A stretch of 64,000 nucleotides of DNA from Anaeroglomus sp964630775. Its GTDB lineage: Bacteria; Planctomycetota; Phycisphaerae; Sedimentisphaerales; Anaerohalosphaeraceae. The notes beneath the pieces were generated by a model, which saw only the letters and a list, made by a program, of their open reading frames with translations, had not been told where the DNA came from and made no database searches. The DNA lies in contig CAZVYY010000022.1 in NCBI GenBank assembly GCA_964630775.1, positions 1 through 64,000 on the forward strand. Reading direction: 5' to 3'. The translations under genes were made by a program, and so were the position numbers. Each line of letters opens with the position of its first letter. Position 1 is the stretch's first letter. Below, piece by piece: positions 43,713-53,252 of this stretch.

Positions 43713-44860
43713 CCACCGTCCAGCATCAGGATTATATGCAGCGTGCTCTTGAACTGGCGGCACAGGGTATCGGCTCGGTCGAACCCAATCCCGCCGTCGG
43801 GTGTGTGATTGTCAAGGACGGACGGATCATCGGACAGGGGTTTCATCGGCGTTTCGGCGGACCCCATGCTGAAATCGACGCCCTGGCCGATTGCCGCAAC
43901 CGTGGTTTCGACCCGGCGGGTTCAACGGTGTATGTCACCCTCGAACCCTGCTGTCACACCGGTAAGACCGGCCCCTGCACTCAGGCTCTGATTGAAGCCA
44001 AAGTCAGCTCGGTGGTTGCGGCAGTACAGGATCCCTCGGATAAAGTTGCCGGCAAAGGATTCACCCAACTGCGTCAGGCCGGAATCGATGTGATTGTCGG
44101 AGTATGCGAAGCTCAGGCACGTCGTCTCAACGCCCCCTTTTTTAAATTCGCCAAAACCGCCCGTCCCTGGGTCATTGCCAAATGGGCCCAAAGCATTGAT
44201 AGCAAACTGGCCTGGCGACATCCTCCCGCCGAGGGCAACTGGATTTCCGGCGCACAAAGCCGACAGGATGTGCATCGACTTCGACATCGATGTCAGGCCA
44301 TTCTGGTCGGCGTCAATACCGTCATTACGGATAATCCTCGCCTGACCATCCGCATCCCCGGGCAAAGCATTGAACGTCCGCCGCTGCGGGTGGTACTGGA
44401 TACGCATCTGAGAACTCCTCTTGACTGTCATCTGGCAACGACAACAGAGGCCCCGACATTGATCACAACCTCCGAAAATGCCATACAAAATAATCACAAT
44501 AAAGCCGCCGCTTTTCGCAACGCCGGTGTTGAGGTTCTGGCATTGGGCAAAAGCAATCAGCATCCGGATTTGCCTCATCTGCTGACCGAACTGGGCAAAC
44601 GCGGCATCCAGCAGCTTCTGGTCGAAGGCGGCCCGACGGTCTTATCGTCATTTTTACGTATGAATCTGGCCGACGAGCTGTGTGTTTACATTGCTCCGCT
44701 GCTCCTGGGGCAGGATGGCATCGCGGATATGACCTCTGTTCTGAATCTATCGGCAATCCCAAAACTGGATGACGTAAAAATCAATACCTTTGAACAGGAC
44801 GTCAAAATATCCGCTCTGCTGTTCAATGATTATACCAGGACGTTACTGGATTTTTCCTGA
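43709..44860 (+). CDS. ribD: Bifunctional riboflavin biosynthesis deaminase/reductase
   Basis: 383-residue bifunctional enzyme carrying the second and third steps of riboflavin synthesis. The N-terminal deaminase has the zinc motifs HAE (His49) and PCCHTGKTGPC; the C-terminal reductase (about 150-383) has KWAQSIDSKLA, SRQDVHRLRH, GVNTVITDNPRLT and the VEGGPTVLSSFL block. It overlaps ligA by four bases and is followed by the propeller-protein gene. No other rib gene is in view. Confidence 0.95.
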   Translation: MTTVQHQDYMQRALELAAQGIGSVEPNPAVGCVIVKDGRIIGQGFHRRFGGPHAEIDALADCRNRGFDPAGSTVYVTLEPCCHTGKTGPCTQALIEAKVSSVVAAVQDPSDKVAGKGFTQLRQAGIDVIVGVCEAQARRLNAPFFKFAKTARPWVIAKWAQSIDSKLAWRHPPAEGNWISGAQSRQDVHRLRHRCQAILVGVNTVITDNPRLTIRIPGQSIERPPLRVVLDTHLRTPLDCHLATTTEAPTLITTSENAIQNNHNKAAAFRNAGVEVLALGKSNQHPDLPHLLTELGKRGIQQLLVEGGPTVLSSFLRMNLADELCVYIAPLLLGQDGIADMTSVLNLSAIPKLDDVKINTFEQDVKISALLFNDYTRTLLDFS

Positions 44861-44885
44861 ATCTTCAATACAGAAAAGGCATTCT

Positions 44886-46085
44886 ATGCAAGCGATTATT
44901 AGACGAGTCTTGATTCCCTTATTGATTATCACCCTGCCGATTTCGGCTATGATTGCATATACCCTGTATTATCAAAAGGCCAAACGGCATCGTGCCGCAC
45001 AAAGCACACAAACCGTATCCCCGGTTACTTTTGGCGCCAAAGACTGGGAAAGCTTTCGCGGCAATCCCGCACAGACCGGCACTTCCGAAGGCCAATTGGC
45101 GATTCGGCTATCGATTAAATGGAAATTCAACGCCAAAGACGCCGTCAAGTCCACCCCGGTTGTCAAAGACGGTAAGGTCTTTGTAACCGCCAGCGATAAA
45201 AATATCTATTGCCTCTCATTGGACAACGGCGAAATCATCTGGACTTACACTACGAGCAATGCCATTGAAGCCAGCGCTCTTGTGATTGATAATACCGTTT
45301 ATGTCGGCTCCGAAGATCGCACCCTGTATGCCATCGATGCTGAATACGGCAAGTCTGTATGGACGTACAAGACCGGCGGCAAAATTACCGGCTCGGTCAA
45401 TTATCGCACCGTCAATAACTCGACAGAGCTTTTCGCCGGCAGCTATGACGGCCTGCTTACCTGTCTCGACGCCCGGACGGGGACAAAAAAATGGTCGTAT
45501 GAAGCCCAAAACTATATCAACGGATCCCCCGCCATCGGCAGCGGCCTGGCCGTCTTCGGTTCCTGCGACGCCAATCTCTACATGGTTCCTCTGGACGACC
45601 CCAACAGTGCCAGGGCTTTTGACAGCGGCTCTTATATCGCTGCCAGTCCCGCCATTGCCAACGGCATGATTTATGTCGGCAATTTTGATGGCCAGTTTTT
45701 CTGTGTGGATATCAAAACCGGCAAAGATTTATGGACCTATAAAGATTCCAAACAGGCTTTCTTTTCCAGTCCTGCGGTCAATGAGGACTATGTTGTGGTC
45801 GGCAGCCGGGATAAAAAAGTGTACTGTTTTGAAGCCATGACCGGAAAACTCCTCTGGACCTTTCTGACCGGGGCTGAAGTGGACAGCAGTCCTGTCCTCT
45901 GCGGCGACCAGGTTCTGGTCGGCAGCAGCGACGGCAAGCTCTATTGTCTGTCTGTCGCCAACGGAAAGCTCTCCAGCTCTTTTGATGCGGCCAGCGCCAT
46001 CCTGTCCGGCCCCGCTATTGCAGACAACTGCATCCTGATTGCCTGCGAAGACGGCACGGTCTATGCCCTACAGCAGTCAAAGTGA
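44886..46085 (+). CDS. Membrane-anchored PQQ-type beta-propeller protein
   Basis: 399-residue protein with an uncleaved N-terminal membrane anchor (about 8-28) followed by PQQ/BamB-like propeller repeats. At least seven copies of the pattern G-x-V/L-W-x-Y/F with an A/S-SPAV strand are seen (for example GEIIWTYTT, GKSVWTYKT, GTKKWSYEA, GKDLWTYKD, GKLLWTFLT). No quinoprotein dehydrogenase catalytic residues are evident, so it is more likely a periplasmic scaffold or BamB-like protein. I choose the ATG at 44886 after AAAGG; an in-frame ATG at 44790 would overlap ribD. Confidence 0.83.
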   Translation: MQAIIRRVLIPLLIITLPISAMIAYTLYYQKAKRHRAAQSTQTVSPVTFGAKDWESFRGNPAQTGTSEGQLAIRLSIKWKFNAKDAVKSTPVVKDGKVFVTASDKNIYCLSLDNGEIIWTYTTSNAIEASALVIDNTVYVGSEDRTLYAIDAEYGKSVWTYKTGGKITGSVNYRTVNNSTELFAGSYDGLLTCLDARTGTKKWSYEAQNYINGSPAIGSGLAVFGSCDANLYMVPLDDPNSARAFDSGSYIAASPAIANGMIYVGNFDGQFFCVDIKTGKDLWTYKDSKQAFFSSPAVNEDYVVVGSRDKKVYCFEAMTGKLLWTFLTGAEVDSSPVLCGDQVLVGSSDGKLYCLSVANGKLSSSFDAASAILSGPAIADNCILIACEDGTVYALQQSK

Positions 46086-46098
46086 AAACTGCTGCCCG

Positions 46099-47256
46099 TT
46101 ATCGCCTGATGTACAGCCCGCCGGGTAATTGTTTAATCAGCCCTTTAAGTTGTAAGCTGATAATTGAGGCATGAACCTGGCCCGCTGTAACACCGGATTT
46201 GGCAATTAACTGCTCGGTATGCAGTGGTTCCCCCTCAATGCCGGCCAGTACCGCTTTTTCGACCGCCGACAGATTCAGCTTCGCAATATCAAATAATGTT
46301 GCCTGGACTTTCTGTTCCGCCTGCTCTGCAGCATCTGCCACATGATCTTTTAGTCCCTGCCCCACACAGCCCAGTGTATCCAGGATGTCATTGAGTGAAT
46401 CGACCAGTTTGGCTCCTTCTTTTATCAGCTTGTGGCACCCGCCGGCCAGCGGTGAATCAATCTTGCCGGGGATTGCCATCACATCCCGGTCGTATTCAAG
46501 GGCGGCTTTGGCCGTCAGCAGAGATCCGCTGTTGTGCGGTGCTTCAACCACCAGCGTCCCCAGGGACAAAGCTGCAATAATACGATTGCGTGCGGGAAAG
46601 TTTTCGGACAGCGGCTCATATCCCATCGGCAGTTCGCTGACCACCGCGCCGGATTCGGCAATCATTTCGGCCAGCTTGACATTTTCCGGCGGAAAAACCG
46701 TTGCCAGTCCGCAGCCTTGTACGGCAATCGTTCGTCCTCTGGCAGATAAAGCCCCCCGATGCGCAGCCGTATCAATTCCGCGTGCCAGTCCGCTGACAAT
46801 GGTAAAGCCGGATGAAGCCAGAAGATGTGCAAATCGCGATGCCTGCTCTGAGCCGTAGGCACTGCATCGACGTGAACCGACAATCGCCACCGACAGCGCA
46901 TCACTGCGTTCGAGTGTCCCCCGGACATACAGCACCGGCGGCGGGTCATACACACTTTTGAGTGCGGCCGGATAGCGGACATCATCCCAGTGAATCAAAA
47001 TCACACCGTGTTTGTCGGCAAGCCCGATTTCTTTGAGAGCATCATAATTTAAGCGGGAACGGGCGATTTTCTCGGCAGTTGCATGGCCGATGCCTTCCAC
47101 CCGCGTCATCTCGGACACCGAGGTCTTGAGTGCGTTTTCAACCGAACCGAACTGTTTAACCAGCCGGCCAAACAGCACTGGCCCGACACCCTCTGCGTGG
47201 GTTAATCGCAGATAATGTTCAATGCCTTGCGAGTGGCATTTTCCGTCCGACCCCAT
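46099..47256 (-). CDS. dprA: DNA-processing protein DprA
   Basis: 385-residue DprA/Smf protein, which loads RecA on incoming single-stranded DNA during natural transformation. An N-terminal SAM/HhH-like region (RVEGIGHATAEKIA) precedes the Rossmann core with the family motifs VGSRRCSAYGSEQASRFA, VSGLARGIDTAAHRGAL, FPARNRIIAALS and AIPGKIDSPLAGGCHKLI. A DprA winged-helix tail follows (about 320-385). It overlaps nothing and ends close to the convergent propeller gene. The next gene upstream, accC, is 23 bases away. Confidence 0.95.
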   Translation of the reverse strand: MGSDGKCHSQGIEHYLRLTHAEGVGPVLFGRLVKQFGSVENALKTSVSEMTRVEGIGHATAEKIARSRLNYDALKEIGLADKHGVILIHWDDVRYPAALKSVYDPPPVLYVRGTLERSDALSVAIVGSRRCSAYGSEQASRFAHLLASSGFTIVSGLARGIDTAAHRGALSARGRTIAVQGCGLATVFPPENVKLAEMIAESGAVVSELPMGYEPLSENFPARNRIIAALSLGTLVVEAPHNSGSLLTAKAALEYDRDVMAIPGKIDSPLAGGCHKLIKEGAKLVDSLNDILDTLGCVGQGLKDHVADAAEQAEQKVQATLFDIAKLNLSAVEKAVLAGIEGEPLHTEQLIAKSGVTAGQVHASIISLQLKGLIKQLPGGLYIRR

Positions 47257-47279
47257 TTTGTCTCCTTCTTCTGAATGTT

Positions 47280-48623
47280 CTACATGGTCAGATGCCGTTC
47301 AACAAAGCTGGTATCGACCTGATTTTTCACATAAAGATTGTGTGACAGAATCTTCAGGCAGGCCGGAATCGTGGTCTTGATCGGCTCAATCTTGAATTCC
47401 CGAAGCGCCCGCTTCATGGTGGCAATCGCCTCTTCACGTGTCGGCTGATGGACAATCAGTTTGCTGACCATCGAATCATAATACGGCGAAATGACTGCAT
47501 CCTGACTCAGATACGTATCCACCCGCACACCCGGCCCGCCGGGAGTGAAGAATTTCGTAATCTTGCCTGGACACGGTGCGAAATTGCGATCCGGATCTTC
47601 GGCATTGATGCGGCATTCCATCGCAACGCCGGTGTGTTTGATGTCGCGCTGACGCAAATCCAGCGGCAGCCCGGCGGCAATTTTAATCTGCCATTTAATC
47701 AGGTCCTGTCCGGTCACCATCTCCGTCACCGGATGCTCCACCTGAATACGTGTATTGACTTCAATAAAATAATAATTCTTGTCTTTATCCAGCAAAAATT
47801 CCACCGTCGCCGCATTGTAGTAATCGGCATGCTTAATCAGGCGAAGAGCCGATTTACACAGTTCCTCCCGAGTCCGCTCATCCAAAACAGGACACGGCGA
47901 CTCTTCAATTAGTTTCTGATGGCGACGCTGAATCGTGCAGTCACGCTCGTAAAAATGCACTGCATTACCGCTTTTGTCTGCCATGACCTGCACTTCGACG
48001 TGCCGCGGTTCAAGGACATATTTTTCGACATACAACGTACCATTTTTAAAAGCCGCTTCCGCTTCTGCCCTGGCCGCGGCAAATGCCTTGTGCAAGCTGA
48101 TATCATTATGGGCCACACGCATTCCGCGTCCACCGCCGCCGGCTGCGGCCTTGATAATCACCGGATAACCGATTTTGTTGGCAATCTTGACTGCTTCCGC
48201 TTCATTGGCAATAGGACCATCGGAACCGGGCACCAAAGGCACGCGGGCTTCCTGAGCCAGTTGTTTGGCAGCCACTTTATCCCCCAGTTTCCGCATCGCC
48301 GCTGGGCTGGGGCCAATAAAGGTAATTCCGCATTCATTGCAGATTTCGGCAAAATGCGCATTTTCTGCAAGAAAACCGTATCCCGGATGAATGGCATCCA
48401 CATCCGCCACTTCCGCTGCACTGACAATGGACGGAATATTCAAATAGCTTTTGGCACCTGCAGCAGGCCCGATGCAAATAGCATCGTCAGCCAGTTTCAC
48501 ATAGGATGCTTCTTTATCGGCCTCGGAATATACCGCAACCGCTTCGATTCCCAATTCATGACAGGCACGGATAACCCGAAGCGCAATCTCGCCCCGGTTG
48601 GCAATTAAAATTCGTGAAAACAT
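47280..48623 (-). CDS. accC: Acetyl-CoA carboxylase biotin carboxylase subunit
   Basis: 447-residue ATP-grasp biotin carboxylase, standard length, carboxylating the biotin on AccB for fatty acid synthesis. N-terminal RILIANRGEIALRVIRACHELGI, the ATP glycine-rich loop KAAAGGGGRGMRV, EKYVLEPRHVEVQ, RDCTIQRRHQKLIEESP and FIEVNTRIQVEHPVTE blocks are all present. It follows accB by 36 bases on the same strand. The carboxyltransferase subunits are not here. Confidence 0.97.
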   Translation of the reverse strand: MFSRILIANRGEIALRVIRACHELGIEAVAVYSEADKEASYVKLADDAICIGPAAGAKSYLNIPSIVSAAEVADVDAIHPGYGFLAENAHFAEICNECGITFIGPSPAAMRKLGDKVAAKQLAQEARVPLVPGSDGPIANEAEAVKIANKIGYPVIIKAAAGGGGRGMRVAHNDISLHKAFAAARAEAEAAFKNGTLYVEKYVLEPRHVEVQVMADKSGNAVHFYERDCTIQRRHQKLIEESPCPVLDERTREELCKSALRLIKHADYYNAATVEFLLDKDKNYYFIEVNTRIQVEHPVTEMVTGQDLIKWQIKIAAGLPLDLRQRDIKHTGVAMECRINAEDPDRNFAPCPGKITKFFTPGGPGVRVDTYLSQDAVISPYYDSMVSKLIVHQPTREEAIATMKRALREFKIEPIKTTIPACLKILSHNLYVKNQVDTSFVERHLTM

Positions 48624-48659
48624 ATCTTGATTCCTGTTATAGGAAATGACTTTTCGAAA

Positions 48660-49148
<489 letters not shown>

Positions 49149-49214
49149 GAGGGTTCTTCCTTAATTTTTGTTATTCTTAGGGAATCCATTTTCCAGCCCA
49201 AAGTTTAGTCGGAT

Positions 49215-49242
49215 AGTATAACCGGCCAACTCAATATTTCAA
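49215..49242 (-). promoter_or_regulatory. Promoter of accB-accC
   Basis: On the minus strand, -35 TTGAAA (49242 to 49237) and -10 TATACT (49220 to 49215) lie 16 bases apart. The start near 49208 gives a leader of about 60 nt. Confidence 0.55.
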
Positions 49243-49313
49243 GTATTTTATGCAAAATACAAGGTGTTAATATGTCCAGTATATCCGATAACAATGAAGA
49301 TTTCATCTGGTTG

Positions 49314-49341
49314 TTGCTTTTTCTATTAGAATCGCCATAAT
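49314..49341 (+). promoter_or_regulatory. Possible promoter of the methyltransferase/MTHFR gene
   Basis: The -35 TTGCTT (49314-49319) and -10 CATAAT (49336-49341) are 16 bases apart, 54 bases before the start codon. This is a weaker match than the others listed. Confidence 0.35.
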
Positions 49342-49394
49342 GTTATCTTCTTTTTAAGCAATGAACTAAGCAAATGTATATGGAATCGTGATTG

Positions 49395-51257
49395 ATGAAA
49401 ACAATAACTGAACTTTTACAGCAGGCCATTGTGATTGCCGATGGGGCCATGGGCACCATGCTTTATCAGCACGGGGCATTTCTCAATACCTGTTTTGAAG
49501 AACTGAATCTGACACGTCCGGAACTGGTCGGGCGTATCCATGGCGAGTATATCGAAGCCGGAGCGGATTTCATCGAAACCAACACTTACGGGGCCAATGC
49601 ATTCAAACTGGCCCGGTTTGGCCTGAGCGACCGAAGCGACCAGATCATTCGGGCCGCGGTCGAAGTTGCTCGTCAGGCAGCAAATGAAAAAGCTCTCGTG
49701 GCCGGCGCCGTGGGACCGCTCGGCGTGGATTTGCCGCAGGTTCCTGAACATTTACGCAACGCCGCGTATGAAGCTTTTGTGTCTCAGGTGCGTTCGCTGG
49801 ATTCGGCCGGGGTCGATTTCCTTCTGTTGGAAACTTTTTCCAGCTCCGACGAATTGCTTTTAGCCATTCAGGCGGCAGCCGGTGTCTGTGCAAAACCGAT
49901 TTTTGCCCAGATGACCTGCGGCCCCAAACAGGAGACGCTATACGGGGTACCTATCCAGGATGCAATTGCCCCCATCGCCGCACATCCGGCAGTTATTGCG
50001 GTAGGTCTGAATTGTTCTGTCGGGCCGTCGGATATGCTGGAAGCTATTCGGAAAATCCACAGTGTGACCCAAAAGCCGATAATCGTCCAGCCCAATGCCG
50101 GCTTTCCCCGCCAGGTGGAAGGACGCATGTTGTATATGTGTACGCCGGAGTATATGGCCGAATACGCCAAGCGGTTTCTTGAAATCGGTGTCAAAGTCAT
50201 TGGCGGCTGCTGCGGTACCACCCCGGCCCATATCCGTGAAATTGCCAAGGCAGTCCGGCCGTTGGCCCGCATATCGACCGCCAGCCCTGTAACGGTATCC
50301 ATTTCCGCTGCTCCCCGCAAGAAACAGCCTGAATTGGAAGCCAAACCTCTGGCACAAAAAAGTCTGCTGGGTCAAAAAATTGCCAACAACATCCCGGTGT
50401 ACTGCGTGGAACTGACTCCGCCCCGCGGTACCGACAGCGCTAAACTGGTACAAAATGCCAAAATTTGCGCCGATTATGGAATTGATGCCGTCAATATTCC
50501 CGATGGTCCCCGCGCCAGCGCCCGATTAAGTCCATTGGTTTCGGCGTTCAAGATTCAGCAGGCAGCCCATATCGAAACCATCCTGCATGTTTGCTGCCGG
50601 GATAAAAACATTATTGGTCTGCAATCCGACCTGTTGGGGATTGATGCGATGGGAATAAAAAATGCCCTGCTGATTACCGGCGACCCGCCGAAGCTGGGTG
50701 AATACCCGGATGCAACGGCAGTATTTGACCTGGATTCTGTGGCGCTGACCCGCGTGGTCAGCAATCTGAACCGGGGTCTGGACATAGCCGGCAACGCCCT
50801 GCCCGCTCCGCTGGCGCTGACCATCGGCGTTGGGGCTAATCCTGTGGCATCCGAATTGCATCGTGAAATTGACCGTTTTGTTCAGAAAGTGGCCGCAGGT
50901 GCTGAATATGCCATTACCCAGCCGGTATTTGATGTCGAAATGTTTTTCGCATTTCAAACTGCTGTCAAAGACCATCCTGTCCCGCTGATTGCCGGTATCT
51001 GGCCTTTTACCAGCTATAAGAATGCTGAATTCATGGCCAATGAAGTACCCGGCGTGGTCGTTCCGCCAAAATTACTGGAACGCATGTCCAAAGCCGCCAC
51101 GCAGGAACAGGGACGCAGAATTGGAATCGAAATCGCCCGCGAAATGATGGAGCGACTGGCCCCGCATGTGGCCGGATTTGCCGTCAGTGCCCCGTTCGGA
51201 AATGTCAAAATCGCCCTGGCTGCCATGGGACGGCTCGATCCGGATCAATTGGACTGA
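49395..51257 (+). CDS. Bifunctional homocysteine S-methyltransferase/methylenetetrahydrofolate reductase
   Basis: 620-residue fusion. The N-terminal half (about 1-295) is a homocysteine methyltransferase barrel with GAMGTMLYQ, ETNTYGANAF and the zinc-ligand pair GGCCGTTPAHI plus an earlier Cys (GLNCSVGP). The C-terminal half (about 320-620) is a MetF-type reductase with VELTPPRG, LLITGDPPK, TIGVGANP and EYAITQPVFD. It links methyl-THF formation to methionine synthesis or methyl transfer. The start is ATG 49395 (a TTG precedes it directly). It overlaps queA by one base. Confidence 0.93.
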   Translation: MKTITELLQQAIVIADGAMGTMLYQHGAFLNTCFEELNLTRPELVGRIHGEYIEAGADFIETNTYGANAFKLARFGLSDRSDQIIRAAVEVARQAANEKALVAGAVGPLGVDLPQVPEHLRNAAYEAFVSQVRSLDSAGVDFLLLETFSSSDELLLAIQAAAGVCAKPIFAQMTCGPKQETLYGVPIQDAIAPIAAHPAVIAVGLNCSVGPSDMLEAIRKIHSVTQKPIIVQPNAGFPRQVEGRMLYMCTPEYMAEYAKRFLEIGVKVIGGCCGTTPAHIREIAKAVRPLARISTASPVTVSISAAPRKKQPELEAKPLAQKSLLGQKIANNIPVYCVELTPPRGTDSAKLVQNAKICADYGIDAVNIPDGPRASARLSPLVSAFKIQQAAHIETILHVCCRDKNIIGLQSDLLGIDAMGIKNALLITGDPPKLGEYPDATAVFDLDSVALTRVVSNLNRGLDIAGNALPAPLALTIGVGANPVASELHREIDRFVQKVAAGAEYAITQPVFDVEMFFAFQTAVKDHPVPLIAGIWPFTSYKNAEFMANEVPGVVVPPKLLERMSKAATQEQGRRIGIEIAREMMERLAPHVAGFAVSAPFGNVKIALAAMGRLDPDQLD

Positions 51258-52306
51258 TGAAAACGGAATTGCTTGATTACCATTTGCCGCCGGGGCTGAT
51301 TGCGCAAACGCCGGCAGATAAAAGGACTGCATCCCGTCTGTTGGTTTTGCACCGGACAGATGGACGGCTCGAAGACCGGCTGTTCAGCGACCTGCCGGAA
51401 TACCTGCGGTCAGGCGACTGCATGGTGTTTAACAATACCAAAGTCCTTCCCGCCCGGTTCTATTTCCAGCGTTCCACCGGCACACGCATGGAAGCCCTGT
51501 TTCTCAGTGAGGTCAAATCCGGACTGTGGCAGGTGATGATCAAAAATGCCCGCCGTATCAAAACCGGCGAAACGCTGGTTTTTCTGAATCGCGACAATAC
51601 CCCCGGGTCAGCCTGTACCGCCCTGGAACGTGTCGAAGAGGGGCACTGGCGACTGCAATTACATAATACAGCCCCGGCGGAAAATGTCCTGCAAACCATC
51701 GGTTTTGCACCCTTGCCGCCCTATATCAAACGCGACGGACAGCATGATCCCGTCAACCATGATTTATCCCGTTACCAGACGGTCTTTGCTGAAAAACCGG
51801 GCGCCATTGCGGCCCCAACCGCAGGGCTTCATTTTGACCAGGCCCTTCTGGATAAAATTTCGGCCATGCAAGTCCGCAGCGCCCGCTGCACGCTGCATGT
51901 CGGTACCGGCACATTCAAGCCCGTCCAAACGGAAACTCTCGAAGACCACCCGATTCATTCTGAATTTTACGACATGCCCCCCGATGCCGCCCAGACCATC
52001 AACGCTGTCCGTCATTCCGGCGGGCGTATTATTGCCGTCGGCACCACATCTGTTCGTACGCTTGAAAGTGTCGCCCATGAAGGGAAGGCAGTTGCCTCCT
52101 CGGGACAGACACGGCTCTTCATTACCCCCGGCTATCGTTTCAAGCTGGTCGATGGAATGATTACCAATTTTCACCTCCCGCGTTCCACCCTGCTTTCCCT
52201 GGTGGCTGCATTTGCCGGACTGGAGATGATTCTGAACGCCTATCATCATGCCATAGACCTAAAATACCGGTTTTATTCCTATGGCGACGCAATGCTGATT
52301 ATCTAA
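51257..52306 (+). CDS. queA: S-adenosylmethionine:tRNA ribosyltransferase-isomerase
   Basis: 349-residue QueA, which adds the epoxycyclopentane group to preQ1 at the wobble position of tRNAs in queuosine synthesis. Family blocks: LPPGLIAQTPADKRTASRLL, VFNNTKVLPARFY, LPPYIKRDGQHDPVNHDLSRYQTVFAEKPGAIAAPTAGLHF split around the active site, HVGTGTFKPV, and TNFHLPRSTLLSLVAAF. The start overlaps the previous stop (TGATG), so translation is probably coupled. No tgt is visible. Confidence 0.96.
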   Translation: MKTELLDYHLPPGLIAQTPADKRTASRLLVLHRTDGRLEDRLFSDLPEYLRSGDCMVFNNTKVLPARFYFQRSTGTRMEALFLSEVKSGLWQVMIKNARRIKTGETLVFLNRDNTPGSACTALERVEEGHWRLQLHNTAPAENVLQTIGFAPLPPYIKRDGQHDPVNHDLSRYQTVFAEKPGAIAAPTAGLHFDQALLDKISAMQVRSARCTLHVGTGTFKPVQTETLEDHPIHSEFYDMPPDAAQTINAVRHSGGRIIAVGTTSVRTLESVAHEGKAVASSGQTRLFITPGYRFKLVDGMITNFHLPRSTLLSLVAAFAGLEMILNAYHHAIDLKYRFYSYGDAMLII

Positions 52307-52324
52307 ATATTCCGGGGGAATATT
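52306..52324. terminator. Possible bidirectional hairpin between convergent genes
   Basis: AATATTCC-GGG-GGAATATT, an 8-bp stem between queA and the convergent pseudopilin gene. There is no clear T run, so termination is uncertain. Confidence 0.3.
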
Positions 52325-53132
52325 ATTGGTTAGGAAGACGCGGTTCCGTAGCGGGGGGCTGATAATTTTTATGCCACCGCATGTACCACAAGTCTTTGAG
52401 GGCTACGGTTTCGATACGTAAATCCCGCATAATCAAATTGACCTTCATCTGGTGGCGGTCGATGCAGAAGCGACGCATATTATCAGAATTCCCGGGCAGT
52501 TCCGAAGCCCTGGATGCCCTGGTTGACAACGGCGGATTATCCACACCTTTGGGCCATCCGACCGTCCAGATGCCATCTCCAAACAGAGGGACACTGGAAG
52601 ACATGTTCAGCCAGTCCCGCAGCATATACTCGCTGTACCCGGAGGCTGAATCATAAAGCGAGTCATACGCCACCCAGCCGTTCAGGGTATAACTGCCGAT
52701 GGCAGATAAGTCCGCAGCCCGCTTCCACTCCCACGGCATCTGTGACGAACCGTATTGCCCTGACGCATTGACCAGATCCGGATCGGAGGTAAATTTTTCA
52801 TAAGGAGCCGATGGACATAACAGCAAATCCACTTTCTTGCCCAATTGATATTGCTGGGCAAAGGATGAATCGCCTGCGTAGTCGGCCAGCTTGCCCATCC
52901 AATAGAGATTGGTATCTGCGGCCGTGGAGCGAATCGCAAGCCGTCTGTAATTGCTGGCCTGCTCATACATTTCAAGGGCCTTTCCCAACTGGCTCAGATT
53001 GGATGCACAGATGACCTTTCGGGCCTGGTCTTTTGCCTTGCGCAGGGCCGGGACAATGATAGACAACAGTAATGCGATGATGGCAATGACGACCAGTAAT
53101 TCGATTAATGTAAATGCTTTCCGTATGTTCAT
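52323..53132 (-). CDS. Pseudopilin-like protein with prepilin N-terminal methylation motif
   Basis: 269-residue protein with the same leader type as that at 16767: basic MNIRKA then FTLIELLVVIAIIALLLSI. The globular part ends with RHQMKVNLIMRDLRIETVAL, a divergent form of the DGHVE block (RDLRIE instead). AGGAG lies upstream. It is the last gene of the sigma-FecR-LamG-pseudopilin set on this strand. The repeated pairing of such pseudopilins with LamG proteins in the window suggests a functional link. Confidence 0.83.
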   Translation of the reverse strand: MNIRKAFTLIELLVVIAIIALLLSIIVPALRKAKDQARKVICASNLSQLGKALEMYEQASNYRRLAIRSTAADTNLYWMGKLADYAGDSSFAQQYQLGKKVDLLLCPSAPYEKFTSDPDLVNASGQYGSSQMPWEWKRAADLSAIGSYTLNGWVAYDSLYDSASGYSEYMLRDWLNMSSSVPLFGDGIWTVGWPKGVDNPPLSTRASRASELPGNSDNMRRFCIDRHQMKVNLIMRDLRIETVALKDLWYMRWHKNYQPPATEPRLPNQ

Positions 53133-53199
53133 TGTGAAACAATCTCCTGCATCCCTGAATTTCGCATTGACATGAAATTTATTGCAATGGGTACGCGGT

Positions 53200-53234
53200 C
53201 TTTACCGGCAGGCCCGAGTGACCTGCCGGTAAAG
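53200..53234 (-). terminator. Perfect 13-bp hairpin downstream of the LamG gene
   Basis: CTTTACCGGCAGG and CCTGCCGGTAAAG pair perfectly around a nine-base loop, 19 bases after the LamG stop on the minus strand. No T run follows, so it may stabilise the 3' end or attenuate rather than terminate before the pseudopilin gene. Confidence 0.45.
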
Positions 53235-53252
53235 AGTTGTCATACAAACGAC